NCBI RefSeq assembly: GCF_000717875.1
Contig: NZ_JOCT01000042.1
Span: 35,110 to 99,109 of the forward strand
DNA: 64,000 nt
Direction of reading: 5' to 3'
DNA from: Streptomyces sp. NRRL S-455
GTDB taxonomy: Bacteria; Actinomycetota; Actinomycetes; Streptomycetales; Streptomycetaceae
The notes beneath the pieces are model-generated. The model was given only the letters and a program-made list of their open reading frames with translations. It had not been told where the DNA came from and did not search any database. Numbering within the stretch: position 1 is the first letter of the stretch; each line of letters starts with the position of its first letter. Position numbers and translations under genes: made by a program. Positions 55,207-63,747 of this stretch are shown here, in pieces.

Positions 55207-56409
55207 TCAGACGGGGAGGACGAAGGGAGGGTGCGCGCCGTTGAGGAAGTAGTCGCCGACATCACGGAGCCGGTGGGCGACGGGCTCGTACAGGGTGTGC
55301 GTCCGGGCGTTGCGCCAGAAGCGGTCGAAGCCGAGCCGCGACGACGCTGAGCGGGCACCGATGATGTCGAGGGCACGGGCGGTGGACTCCTGCGCGGCCC
55401 TGGACGCGGCGGCTTCGGCCATCGCCACCAGGACGGAGATGTCCGCGTACTCGTCATAGGTGAGGTCCTCGCCGCGCGCCAGCCCTGCGGCCACGGCCTC
55501 CCCTGCCTGGTCGGCGAGAGCGGACGCGGAGCGGGTGAACACGGTGAGTTCCCCGTACGCGGTCAGCACCTGCGGGTCCTGCGGCGAGCCGACCGGCCGG
55601 TCCGGGTGCCAGTGTGAGTGGCCGGTCCTGCTGTACTCACGGGCCTCGGCGAGCACCCCCTCGGCCATGCCGAGGCGAAGCTGGACCGAGAGCAGCCGTC
55701 CCACCGGTGACAGCAGGGCGGTCCGGGGCGACAGGACGTCCTCGTCCACGGCCAGCGAGCCCAGGACGTCCTCGGCGGCGACCGGTACGGCGTCGAACTC
55801 CACACTGCCGCCGGCCGCGAGCCGCTGACCGAAGGGGTCGGTGTCGCCGTCGACCGTCACGCCGTCGAGAGCGGGATCGACCACGACGGCGAGTGGTTCG
55901 CCGGTGCCTGCCGGCACCGCCCGCACGGCGAGACGGTCGGCGACCAGGACCCCGGCGGCAAAGCTCTGCCGACCGCTCAGCACAAAGCCCTGCGTGTTCC
56001 GGATGAGCGTCAGTTCCGTTTCCTGACGCGCCAGTCCACCGCCCCAGCACCACCCGTCCGCCGCGGACCGCTCCTCCAGCCCGGCGGCCGCGGGATCGGT
56101 GAAGAACCGGGCGCTCCAGGACAGGAAGTAGTGGCAGCCCAGGAGTTGGCCTATGGCACCGTCGGCCGTGGCGATCTCGCGGACCACGGCGCAGGCCGTC
56201 GGCCAGTCCCCGTCGCCGCCCCCGAGCGCCGCCGGGACGAGGAGCGTCAGCAGTCCGGCTTCACGCAAGCGTGACACCTCGTCGAACGGGGGCTTGCCGG
56301 CCTGCTCCCTGGCCACCGCGTCCGTGGCCAGGTCGTCGGCCGTTTCGCGTGCCACGCGCAGCCAGTGCGCCTTCGAGGCGGATCCGGACAGCGCAAGGGC
56401 AACGCCCAT
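55207..56409 (-). CDS. Acyl-CoA dehydrogenase-fold flavin monooxygenase (DszC/SfnB-like)
   Basis: 400 residues. RVARETADDLATDAVAREQA, FDEVSRLREAGLLTLLVPAA, GQLLGCHYFLSWSARFF and a C-terminal helical domain with ARALDIIGARSASSRLGFDR fit the DszC/SfnB/desulfurisation branch rather than true acyl-CoA dehydrogenases; the catalytic Glu region is replaced. Such enzymes are two-component monooxygenases on sulfur or nitrogen compounds and need a separate flavin reductase, not seen here. ATG 56409 follows GGAG. Confidence 0.85.
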   Translation of the reverse strand: MGVALALSGSASKAHWLRVARETADDLATDAVAREQAGKPPFDEVSRLREAGLLTLLVPAALGGGDGDWPTACAVVREIATADGAIGQLLGCHYFLSWSARFFTDPAAAGLEERSAADGWCWGGGLARQETELTLIRNTQGFVLSGRQSFAAGVLVADRLAVRAVPAGTGEPLAVVVDPALDGVTVDGDTDPFGQRLAAGGSVEFDAVPVAAEDVLGSLAVDEDVLSPRTALLSPVGRLLSVQLRLGMAEGVLAEAREYSRTGHSHWHPDRPVGSPQDPQVLTAYGELTVFTRSASALADQAGEAVAAGLARGEDLTYDEYADISVLVAMAEAAASRAAQESTARALDIIGARSASSRLGFDRFWRNARTHTLYEPVAHRLRDVGDYFLNGAHPPFVLPV

Positions 56410-56436
56410 GACGGAGGTCTCCTCACCTGGATGTGC

Positions 56437-56511
56437 GGGGCATCCGCATCATCCTGTGCGGGGCCGCGGGACACCGTCAATGATTTCCCAGTAATTCTAT
56501 AGGGAATATAG
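56437..56511 (-). promoter_or_regulatory. Promoter region with an A+T-rich inverted repeat
   Basis: CTATAGGGAATATAG (56497-56511) has arms CTATA/TATAG, remarkable in this G+C background. Below it on the minus strand TTGACG (about 56482-56477), 18 bp and CAGGAT (about 56458-56453) resemble a Streptomyces promoter leading to the DszC-like gene. The repeat lies just upstream of the -35, a typical activator position. Confidence 0.55.
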
Positions 56512-56688
56512 GAAAGGTGGGTCACCCGTGAGGCTGGCACAGCGCCCCGGCCGGGTGCGCCACCGCGCCGGCGTGACGCCGCCGCATGCGGTCACACGCT
56601 GACCGCATCTCCTGCGACCGTGCTCGGGCAAGCCGCCCGGGCACCTGGGCCACGGGCCGGCACACGACTCGAAGGCCGAGGTTCCCCG

Positions 56689-57798
56689 ATGACCGTCCTC
56701 GACGCCCGGGCGCTCAACCGCGCCACTCTCGCGCGGCAGTTGCTGCTGGACCGTGCCGACCTGCCGGTACTGGACGCCGTCGGGCACCTGTGCGGTCTCC
56801 AGGCACAGGAACCGCAGGAGCCCTTCGTCGGTCTCTGGTCCCGGCTGCGGGTGTTCGAACCGGCGGTGCTGTCGGCCCTGCTGACCGGGCGGCGCGTGGT
56901 GCGGACCCATCTCATGCGCCGCACCGTCCATCTCGTCACCGCCGATGACCTGGTCGCCTGGCGGGCCCGCCACGACGGCATGCTGCGCCAGCGGGTGCTC
57001 GCGACGTACCGGCGCGAGCTGGAGGGAGTGGACCTCGGCGAACTCGCCGCGGCGGGCCGGGAGATCATGGCCGACGGCGAGCCCCGCTCGATGGGCGAGC
57101 TCGCCCGAGCCGTCGCCGGCCGCTGGCCGACGGTGGGACACCGGCCGCTGGGCGAGATGCTCGTCGCCGCTCTGCTCCCGATGGTGCAGCTGCCGCCTCG
57201 CGGACTCTGGCGTACGACGGCCGGCGTGCGCTACGCACTGGCCTCCTCCTGGCTCGGGCGCGAGATCGGCCCACCAGCCGCGGACGGCCCGGACCCCGTG
57301 GGGCGGGCGTTGCTACGGCGGTACCTGGCCGCGTTCGGCCCCGCCGCCTCGGCGGACCTGCGCGCCTGGTGCGGTCTGGCCGGACTGCCCGCCGCTGTCG
57401 CCGCCCTGCGCGAGGAACTGGTCTCCTTCCGCGACGAACACGGCCGGGAGCTGCTGGACCTCCCCGACGCGCCGCGCCCCGACCCCGACAGCCCCGCGCC
57501 GGTGCGGTTCCTCCCCGCCTTCGACAACGCGATCCTCGGCTACCGCGACCGCAGCCGGATCATCGACGACGTCCATCGCGGGCTGTCGGTCGAAGGCGCC
57601 CGCCTCGTCCTGGTCGACGGGCGCGTCGCCGCCACCTGGACCGTCGTGGAGGGATCCGTGTCGGTCACGCCGCTGCGCCGCTTCTCGCGGGCGGACCGGG
57701 CCGACGTCGCCGAGGAGGGACGGCGGCTGGCATCCTTCCTCTCCGGCGGTGAGAGCAGCCGGGTGCGGATCGCCACTTCTCCCGTCCGAGCTGCGTGA
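56689..57798 (+). CDS. Winged-helix DNA-binding (HTH_42/AlkX-like) domain protein
   Basis: 369 residues. LDARALNRATLARQLLLDRA with HLCGLQAQEPQEPFVGLWSR starts the family; RRVVRTHLMRRTVHLVTADD and FLPAFDNAILGYRDRSRIID are the conserved middle and C-terminal blocks. These proteins have tandem winged helices; relatives include DNA-interstrand-crosslink glycosylases (AlkX/AlkZ-like), which use a QxQ or QxD motif, here possibly GLQAQEP. ATG 56689. DNA repair is inference. Confidence 0.8.
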   Translation: MTVLDARALNRATLARQLLLDRADLPVLDAVGHLCGLQAQEPQEPFVGLWSRLRVFEPAVLSALLTGRRVVRTHLMRRTVHLVTADDLVAWRARHDGMLRQRVLATYRRELEGVDLGELAAAGREIMADGEPRSMGELARAVAGRWPTVGHRPLGEMLVAALLPMVQLPPRGLWRTTAGVRYALASSWLGREIGPPAADGPDPVGRALLRRYLAAFGPAASADLRAWCGLAGLPAAVAALREELVSFRDEHGRELLDLPDAPRPDPDSPAPVRFLPAFDNAILGYRDRSRIIDDVHRGLSVEGARLVLVDGRVAATWTVVEGSVSVTPLRRFSRADRADVAEEGRRLASFLSGGESSRVRIATSPVRAA

Positions 57799-57918
57799 CC
57801 ACGCCGTCCCATCCACCGGGACGACCGCGTTCAAGGCCTCACGGCCGACAGGCCCGCCGGGGAGGCCGGGAGCACACTGGAAGGGTGCTGCCGGTGCTCA
57901 CGAGGAGGGTGTCGGCCG

Positions 57919-58500
57919 ATGAGGAAGTCAGAGCGGGTGACCGTGCGCCGGTGGCGGTGCCGGGGCAATCCGCTCACCCGGCGGGTCGACGTCGTCGAAG
58001 CGTGGGTCGTGCTCGCCGGCTGGGTGCTCGCCCTGCTGGGAGGGGTGTTCGCCGGGCTGGCGGCGTCGGGGGCGGTCGACCAGGCCGTCGAACGGCAGCG
58101 GGCCGAGAACCATCAGGTCATGGCGGTGGTGGTCGAGGACGCGCCGGCCCCGGCTCCGGCCCGCGCCGCGAGCGACCACCGGGTGTGGGGCAAGGTGCGG
58201 TGGACCGCGCCGGACGGCTCGACGCACCGGGAGGAGGCGCGGGTGCCGCCGAGGGCTCCGGCGGGGAGCACGATTCCCGTGTGGGTGAACAGGAGCGGTG
58301 CCCTCACGACCCCACCGGTCACCGAAGGCGAGGCGTGGTTGCACACGGCCATGGGCGGCGGACTGGCCGGGGCCTTCGCGGGTGGCGTCGTGCTGGGTGC
58401 CGTATGGCTGGCACGGCTGTCGCTGGACCGGCGGCGGATGGCCCGGTGGGACGCGGAATGGGAGCGGATCGACACGCGGCGGGGGTGGAAGACGGGCTGA
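57919..58500 (+). CDS. Rv1733c-like two-TM membrane protein, copy B
   Basis: 193 residues, paralogous in layout to the protein at 36982. A basic start (VRRWRCRGNPLTRRVDVVEA), helix WVVLAGWVLALLGGVFAGLA, the shared block WGKVRWTAPDGSTHREEARV, a second helix (AGAFAGGVVLGAVWL) and RRMARWDAEWERIDTRRG tail. GAGGAGGG precedes ATG 57919. Function unknown. Confidence 0.83.
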   Translation: MRKSERVTVRRWRCRGNPLTRRVDVVEAWVVLAGWVLALLGGVFAGLAASGAVDQAVERQRAENHQVMAVVVEDAPAPAPARAASDHRVWGKVRWTAPDGSTHREEARVPPRAPAGSTIPVWVNRSGALTTPPVTEGEAWLHTAMGGGLAGAFAGGVVLGAVWLARLSLDRRRMARWDAEWERIDTRRGWKTG

Positions 58501-58743
58501 CCGGGCGGCCACCGCCGTGAAAGCCCCTCGCGACGGCCCCGGCGACCGGGTCGCGCCCTCGGCAACCTCGCTGGTCAGCCCAACCAGGACGGCCCCACGT
58601 CCGCCGACACCCGCAGCCGCGGCCGACCCCGGTGGCCCGCAGGGGTACACCGAGCACGGCCGGCAGCACCTGCCCTCCGTCGGCCTGGGTGTTGCCCTGA
58701 GGCGCCGGCCAGGGCCGCGCCGGGCGTGCCCGTCCTGCGTGCG
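58501..58743. other. Intergenic, nothing recognised
   Basis: 243 bp between two convergent genes without an identifiable element beyond short G+C-rich inverted repeats. Confidence 0.4.
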
Positions 58744-59202
58744 CTACCTGGAGAGTCCCGGGAACGGGGTTCCGGACGGGAAGGGCGTGGCCGTGGGCGT
58801 CCTGGCGGTCGCGCCTTCCACCTGACGCACGGTGCCTTCCCCCGGGCTGCTCCCCGTGCCCGTGCCGGTGGACAGCTGGGACCAGGCGCCCAGTGCCACA
58901 GCCACGGCGGCGGCGGTGGCGACGACACGTGCCACACGCCGGGTCCTGGCACGCCGGTCCAGATCCCGCCAGGCCACCCGGACCCAGGGTTCCTCCGGTT
59001 GCCACAGGTCCCCTACTGCGTGCTGTGGTTGAGGCTGTCGTCCCCGTGCCCTCTCCCGGGCGGAGGGTTCCCGCGGGGCACGGGTGCGTATGGCGTGCTC
59101 GCTGTCCGTGAGGAACTTCAGCCACTCCGCGTCCGGGATCGGGGAAGCGCCGTACGGCTCGTCGGGCGTTCCCCGTCCGCCGCCCGCTCCTTCGGTGGTC
59201 AC
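58744..59202 (-). CDS. Putative single-pass membrane protein
   Basis: 152 residues. A cytosolic part (PYGASPIPDAEWLKFLTDSE), basic stretch WRDLDRRARTRRVARVVATA, one membrane helix (TAAAVAVALGAWSQL) and an extracellular Thr/Pro/Ser tail ending TATPFPSGTPFPGLSR. Resembles Streptomyces proteins placed near sigma/anti-sigma pairs, but I do not recognise a family. GTG 59202. Confidence 0.65.
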   Translation of the reverse strand: MTTEGAGGGRGTPDEPYGASPIPDAEWLKFLTDSEHAIRTRAPREPSARERARGRQPQPQHAVGDLWQPEEPWVRVAWRDLDRRARTRRVARVVATAAAVAVALGAWSQLSTGTGTGSSPGEGTVRQVEGATARTPTATPFPSGTPFPGLSR

Positions 59203-59499
59203 GTCTCGTCGTCCCCTCTCCGACCGTCGGCCTGATCATCACGCAGCGCAAGATCAGTATGCCGCCCGGACGTCCGGGGTCGCCGCCGCTCGGTGCGCGG
59301 ACAGCACATCCGAGACCTACTTGGTACCGCCGTGTGCGCTGAGGCCAGGGGGACGGGCGTCACGCGACGGCGGGCGCCGCCGGCAGGACGTGGTCGCCGA
59401 CCGTGTCGGGGCAGTGGCGCCCGGCAGTGGCGCGTGAAAAGGGCCCGTGCATCGGCACGAGCCCTTCGGTCTGCTAGTTCGCCGTCCGGCGGGTGGCGT
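59203..59499. other. Intergenic region upstream of the previous gene
   Basis: No gene seen. A leftward terminator for the following gene lies at 59439-59466; the rest holds no element I can name. Confidence 0.4.
59439..59466 (-). terminator. Intrinsic terminator with U-tract
   Basis: On the minus strand AAGGGCTCGTGC, loop CGAT, GCACGGGCCCTT is followed by TTTT-type residues (CCCTTTTCACG). It lies 34 bp after the stop of the gene at 59500. Confidence 0.8.
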
Positions 59500-59850
59500 C
59501 TACGTGCGGTCACCCTTCGGCTTGCCCCGCTGGTCGGGCGTGCCGTGCGGCGGCGGGCTGAACGGCTGCGGGGAGGTGCCGGGCGACACCGGGGAGCCGC
59601 CGTGCCCCTCGCCCGTCTCGGGACGCATCGCGCCGGGATCGCCGGAGGAGGGCTCCGCGCCCTCGCGCAACTGCTCAAGCCGCGACCCCAGCAGCTCGGT
59701 CACCGGCAGCCGGTCGGCGTGCGACCGCTCGTACGCCAGCAACTCCTCGACCTCGTCCGCGGACAGTGACCGCACCCGGCTCTCCAGGCCGCCGACCGGC
59801 AGATGGTCGTAGTCCGGCAGCGGCAGGGTGTGGCGGGCGGGATCGGCCAT
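59500..59850 (-). CDS. Conserved small actinobacterial protein
   Basis: 116 residues. The N-terminal half HTLPLPDYDHLPVGGLESRV..SLSADEVEELLAYERSHADR..VTELLGSRLEQL is a compact helical module that I associate with DUF8129-type proteins often near stress or gas-vesicle genes. The C-terminal half is Gly/Pro-rich and disordered. ATG 59850 follows GGAAG. Function unknown. Confidence 0.75.
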   Translation of the reverse strand: MADPARHTLPLPDYDHLPVGGLESRVRSLSADEVEELLAYERSHADRLPVTELLGSRLEQLREGAEPSSGDPGAMRPETGEGHGGSPVSPGTSPQPFSPPPHGTPDQRGKPKGDRT

Positions 59851-59938
59851 GGTTCTCACTTCCCTGTGTACGACGTGTGCGACGTGTACGAGTTCACGTA
59901 CGACGTGAGGTACGGGGCACGGTGCCGCGGAGCGGCTG

Positions 59939-60289
59939 TCAGCCGCCGCCCGGACCGCCGCTGCCGAACGAGCCGCTGCTGCCCTCGTTCCAGCGCGGAC
60001 GCTCCTGGGACGCGCTCGTCCGGTCGCCCTGCGTCTTCAGCTCGTGCGGCGTCAGACGCCCGCGGCCCTGGGGCACTTCATCGGGCTCCCTGTGCTCCCT
60101 CGTCTCCCGGACCGGGCCCCCCTCGGGCATCCTGGGCTGTTCCTCGGGCCGTGGCGGGCGCCTGCGCTTGAGCCGGACACCCAGGATGAAGGCACCCAGC
60201 AGCAGGGCCACGACCGCCAGACCCGTCACGACGAACCCGAAGCCGGGGGCGTCCCCGCCCGCGGCGATCTCCATCCATGCGGTATTCAT
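59939..60289 (-). CDS. Small membrane protein (DUF6479-like)
   Basis: 116 residues: membrane helix FGFVVTGLAVVALLLGAFIL near residues 17-36, basic LKRRRPPRPEEQPRMPEG, charged RETREHREPDEVPQGRGRLT and a Gly/Ser-rich end. ATG 60289. Common in Streptomyces, role unknown. Confidence 0.75.
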   Translation of the reverse strand: MNTAWMEIAAGGDAPGFGFVVTGLAVVALLLGAFILGVRLKRRRPPRPEEQPRMPEGGPVRETREHREPDEVPQGRGRLTPHELKTQGDRTSASQERPRWNEGSSGSFGSGGPGGG

Positions 60290-60327
60290 GGCCCGCGAGT
60301 ACCCCGCGTCCTCACCTCATGAACCGG

Positions 60328-60741
60328 TTACCTCGACCTCGACGACCGGGCCGACCGGGTCTTCGACCGGTTCTCCTTGCGGACGGCGTCGAGCAGCTCG
60401 GCCTTCGACATCCGCGAGCGCCCCTCGACACCCAGCCGCTTCGCGACGTCGTACAGGTGCTCCTTCGAAGCCTGCTCGTCGACGCCCTCGCCGCTGCGGC
60501 CGCCCTGCTGCCGGGGCCGGGCCGACCTCGGGTCCGAGGGGGCCTTTCGGCCGCCCTCCTTGCGCTCCCAGTGGTCGCCGACCTTCTCATGCGTGTGCTT
60601 CAGCGCGCCGAAGGCCGTGCGGTGTGCGCGCTCGCCCTCGCCGTACTGCTCCACGGCCGAGTCGTGCGCCTTGATCCAGGTGCGCTGCGCCTCCTCGGAG
60701 GACCGCTCCAGGGTCGACGGAAGCTCCTGTCGCCCGGGCAT
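60328..60741 (-). CDS. ChaB-family protein with a C-terminal Rho_N/SAP-like helix pair
   Basis: 137 residues. The ChaB domain lies at about 5-62 (LPSTLERSSEEAQRTWIKAH, AHRTAFGALKHTHEKVGDHW). A basic linker then leads to SKEHLYDVAKRLGVEGRSRM-SKAELLDAVRK, a helix-extended-loop-helix like Rho N-terminal or SAP nucleic-acid-binding motifs, ending in Arg/Ser. GGAGGTGA before ATG 60741 is a near-perfect ribosome site. Probably binds nucleic acid. Confidence 0.87.
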   Translation of the reverse strand: MPGRQELPSTLERSSEEAQRTWIKAHDSAVEQYGEGERAHRTAFGALKHTHEKVGDHWERKEGGRKAPSDPRSARPRQQGGRSGEGVDEQASKEHLYDVAKRLGVEGRSRMSKAELLDAVRKENRSKTRSARSSRSR

Positions 60742-60865
60742 GTGACTCACCTCCGTACATGGTCGTTCCGGGGCCGCCCGGGTGCCCGGGAGCCGGTGCG
60801 GAAAACCGGACGGAACCCTTGGGGACACCGGGTTTGACCGGGATCGGCGGGGCTACCCGCGCGGT

Positions 60866-61240
60866 GTGACTTCGACGACATCCCAGCAGGAGCTGTTCCG
60901 GTTCCTGGAGGACCGCTTCGCTTGCGCGCAGGCGTGCACCGAGTGCGCACGGGCGTGCGCGCTGCGCGCGAGCCTCGTGGATCCCGACGGCACCGAGAAC
61001 CAGGAACTCGTACGACGCAAGGGCATCATGTGCGCGGAGGTCTGCGACGCGACCTGCCGTGTGCTGTCCGAGCAGAACCAGGTGGACGAGACCAGCATCC
61101 GTGTGCAGGTGGAGTGGTGCCGGACCGTGTGCCTGGAGGCCGCGCACGTCTTCGACCGGCAGCCAGGGGCGGAGGACTCGGCGGCGATGTGCCGCGCGTG
61201 CGCACGGGCGTGCACGGACTTCCTCGCCACGCTGAACTGA
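60866..61240 (+). CDS. Cysteine-rich four-helix-bundle copper-binding protein (Csp-type)
   Basis: 124 residues, no signal peptide, so a cytosolic (Csp3-like) form. Cysteines line the helices: ACAQACTECARACALRAS, GIMCAEVCDATCRVL, VEWCRTVCLEAAHVF and AAMCRACARACTDFL, about a dozen in C-x3-C/C-x2-C patterns. The family stores many Cu(I) ions inside the bundle. GTG 60866 is the only reasonable start. Solitary; no copper exporter or CsoR gene adjacent. Confidence 0.87.
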   Translation: MTSTTSQQELFRFLEDRFACAQACTECARACALRASLVDPDGTENQELVRRKGIMCAEVCDATCRVLSEQNQVDETSIRVQVEWCRTVCLEAAHVFDRQPGAEDSAAMCRACARACTDFLATLN

Positions 61241-61302
61241 ACACATGACACCGGCGTGACGGCGGACTCCCGGCCCGTTCGCGCCCCGCCATTCCCAATT
61301 TC

Positions 61303-61316
61303 TGCAACACGTTCTA
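61303..61316. promoter_or_regulatory. KstR-like operator upstream of acyl-CoA dehydrogenase
   Basis: TGCAACACGTTCTA matches the KstR consensus TnnAACnnGTTnnA at every fixed position, 44 bp before the GTG of the dehydrogenase. KstR is a TetR repressor of sterol catabolism in actinobacteria. Confidence 0.6.
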
Positions 61317-61360
61317 CGGTGTGCGCCGACAGGACCGGCCTTGGGGAGCCTGGAGGCGCC

Positions 61361-62539
61361 GTGCACCTCGACTACACGCCCGAGCAGCAGCGGCTGCGCA
61401 CCGAGCTGCGCGCCTACTTCGCCGGACTGGTTCCGGACAACGCCTACGCCCGGCACGGCGACCCGGCGGAGCGGAAGCGGTTCTACCGCGAGACCATCCG
61501 GCGGCTCGGCGCGGACGGCTGGCTCGGCGTGGGCTGGCCCGAGGAGTACGGCGGGCGCGGCCTGACGGCGATGGAGCAGTTCATCTTCTTCGACGAGGCC
61601 GCCCAGGCCGGCGTCCCGCTGCCGCTCATGGCGCTGAACACCGTCGGCCCGACGATCATGCAGTACGGCACCGACGAGCAGAAGGCGTACTTCCTGCCGA
61701 GGATCCTCAGCGGCGAGATCGACTTGGCCATCGGCTACAGCGAGCCCGGAGCGGGCACCGACCTCGCGTCCCTGCGGACCCGAGCGGTCCGCGACGGTGA
61801 CCACTACGTCGTCAACGGCCAGAAGATCTGGACGACCAACGGCGACACGGCGGACTGGGTCTGGCTGGCGGTCCGGACGGATCCCGCCGCGCCACCGCAC
61901 AAGGGCATCACCATGCTCCTGGTGCCGACCTCCGACCCCGGCTACTCCTGCACCCTGATCAACACCCTCGCCTCGCACGACACCACGGCCAGCTACTACG
62001 AGAACGTCCGCGTGCCCGTCTCCCGGCGGGTCGGCGCCGAGAACCAGGGCTGGCGGCTGATCACCAACCAGCTCAACCACGAGCGCGTGACCCTGGCGGC
62101 CCACGGCACCATGGCCATCCGCGCCCTGCACGACGTGCAGCGCTGGGCGATGGAGACCAAGCTCGCCGACGGCCGCCGCGTCGCCGACCTGCCCTGGGTG
62201 CGCCGCCTCCTGGCCCGCACACACGCCCGGCTGGACGCGCTCAAGCTGCTCAACTGGCGGATGGTCGGTGCCGTCCAGGACGGCACCCTCACCCCGCAGG
62301 ACGCCTCCGCCGTCAAGGTGTACGGCTCCGAGGCCCGGCGCGACGCCTACGCCTGGCTGATGGAGATCGTCGCCGCCCCGGGCGCTCTGAAGGAGGGCTC
62401 GGCGGGTGCGGTCCTGCACGGCGAACTGGAACGCGGTTACCGTTCCGCGGTCATCTTCACCTTCGGCGGCGGCAACAACGAGATCCAGCGGGAGATCATC
62501 TCGTGGATCGGGCTGGGAATGCCCCGGGTTCGGCGCTGA
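61361..62539 (+). CDS. Acyl-CoA dehydrogenase (FadE type)
   Basis: 392 residues. LDYTPEQQRLRTELRAYFAG, GWPEEYGGRGLTAMEQFIFF, GYSEPGAGTDLASLRTRAVR, the FAD-contact GQKIWTTNG and C-terminal FTFGGGNNEIQREIISWIGL. The pattern resembles FadE26-34-type sterol side-chain dehydrogenases, which work as alpha2beta2 pairs; a partner is not adjacent. GTG 61361 follows GGAGGC. A KstR-like site lies upstream. The catalytic Glu position is not obvious by eye. Confidence 0.9.
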   Translation: MHLDYTPEQQRLRTELRAYFAGLVPDNAYARHGDPAERKRFYRETIRRLGADGWLGVGWPEEYGGRGLTAMEQFIFFDEAAQAGVPLPLMALNTVGPTIMQYGTDEQKAYFLPRILSGEIDLAIGYSEPGAGTDLASLRTRAVRDGDHYVVNGQKIWTTNGDTADWVWLAVRTDPAAPPHKGITMLLVPTSDPGYSCTLINTLASHDTTASYYENVRVPVSRRVGAENQGWRLITNQLNHERVTLAAHGTMAIRALHDVQRWAMETKLADGRRVADLPWVRRLLARTHARLDALKLLNWRMVGAVQDGTLTPQDASAVKVYGSEARRDAYAWLMEIVAAPGALKEGSAGAVLHGELERGYRSAVIFTFGGGNNEIQREIISWIGLGMPRVRR

Positions 62540-62760
62540 TCTGATGTTGTGACGAGGCTTTTCAGTTGGCACAAAAGCGGGGTAGTTGGCACTGAACTCC
62601 GTTCGGCGGTGGCGGTGCAGATTCCTCAGTGATGCTGCTGACTGGGCCGTGAACTGCTGTTATGTGGGGCGAGACTGCAGTGTTTGAGGCACGGATGGCC
62701 GTCTCCTCCGGTGCTGCGACGGCATTGTTGCGCGCTGGTATGGGAGGTGAGGGTCCGGGT
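62540..62760. other. Atypical A+T-richer intergenic segment with direct repeats
   Basis: Base composition drops here. AGTTGGCAC occurs twice (62564-62572, 62584-62592) exactly 20 bp apart, inside an outer inverted pair TTCAGT/ACTGAA (62561-62566, 62591-62596). No gene is visible. Confidence 0.5.
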
Positions 62761-63186
62761 TCAGAGGAGCGGCGTCGGACCCTGGGACACCTGAGACAGT
62801 GATGTGGCTGGAGTGGCGGCGATCTCGTCGATGTCGATGTCCAAACGTCTCTGCAGGTCGCAAGCCTGGGACAGCAAGGAGGCGTAACGGTCGAGACGGA
62901 GGCGCAAGAGTCGACGAGGTGTGTGTAGCTGACCGTGGAAGATGCCTGCCCGGCCGACGACGTACTCGGCCATGGATTTGTTGTCCTCGCGGAGCACCGG
63001 TACCAAAGGGCTGAGGGCGCGTTCTCCCTGGGTGACGCTGCACCACACGAGGATTTCTCCAATGTGTGGGTTATGTCCGTAGTGCGCGGATCGGAAGCGT
63101 GGAATGTCACGGCAGATGGCATCCCAGTGTTGCTCGGGGAGATGCGAGGGCGTCGAGTGCCCGTCGAAGCCGGGCCACCGCCGCAC
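62761..63186 (-). CDS. Hypothetical protein, atypical codon use
   Basis: 141 residues from a GTG at 63186. HWDAICRDIPRFRSAHYGHN, IGEILVWCSVTQGERALSPL, LREDNKSMAEYVVGRAG and LRLRLDRYASLLSQACDLQR look like real globular helical protein. Third-position G+C is lower than in neighbours, suggesting transfer. It may be a fragment of a larger gene, since the start is abrupt. I do not recognise it. Confidence 0.5.
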   Translation of the reverse strand: MRRWPGFDGHSTPSHLPEQHWDAICRDIPRFRSAHYGHNPHIGEILVWCSVTQGERALSPLVPVLREDNKSMAEYVVGRAGIFHGQLHTPRRLLRLRLDRYASLLSQACDLQRRLDIDIDEIAATPATSLSQVSQGPTPLL

Positions 63187-63206
63187 TGCTCATGAGTGGC
63201 TCGCCG

Positions 63207-63692
63207 CTACACAGCGGTGCAGACGACCTGGATCTCGACAGGGGTGTTGAGCGGCAGCCCAGCGACACCGATCGCGGTGCGGGCGTGCCGTCCGTTCTCA
63301 CCCAGTACCTCGATGAGCAGTTCGCTGGCCGCGTTGGCGACCTGCGACTGCTGACCGAAGTCCGGCGTGCTGGCCACGAAGACCAGCATCTGCACGATCC
63401 GGACCCGGTCCAGATCGCCCACCGCCTGCAAAGCGGCAGCGAGCGCGTTGAGCGCGGCATGGCGTGCGAGTTCCTGCGCGGTCTCCAGCTCCACGTCCCG
63501 GCCGACAACGCCCTCACCCACCAGCTCGCCGTCCTTGAAGGGGAGTTGGCCGGAGAGATGGATGGTGGAGCCCACCGTCCGGTGGGGCACGAGGTACGTG
63601 GTGCCGGCGAGGGCGGGTAGCTTCAGTCCCAGGGCCTGGAGCCTTTCTGAAGCCGAGTCACCCTTGACGGTTTGAGGCAGGGGCTGAGTCAT
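63207..63692 (-). CDS. RidA (YjgF/YER057c/UK114) family protein
   Basis: 161 residues, somewhat longer than the ~130 of classic RidA. STIHLSGQLPFKDGELVGEG, ARHAALNALAAALQAVGDLD and NGRHARTAIGVAGLPLNTPV carry the family pattern; the conserved Arg of true enamine deaminases in the R-x-x-x-x-V block is here HARTAIGVAGLP. It may destroy reactive imines or be a divergent catabolic member. ATG 63692. Probably co-transcribed with the HAD gene 55 bp upstream. Confidence 0.88.
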   Translation of the reverse strand: MTQPLPQTVKGDSASERLQALGLKLPALAGTTYLVPHRTVGSTIHLSGQLPFKDGELVGEGVVGRDVELETAQELARHAALNALAAALQAVGDLDRVRIVQMLVFVASTPDFGQQSQVANAASELLIEVLGENGRHARTAIGVAGLPLNTPVEIQVVCTAV

Positions 63693-63747
63693 GCCGCCAC
63701 CGTCTTGCTGTGGATCATTTCCTCAGTTCTCCGCTCAGGCTCAGGCG

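Noticed and set aside
62660..63046. Second minus-strand frame in the atypical island
   Set aside because: Overlaps the better 141-residue frame and looks Arg/Pro-rich without structure.
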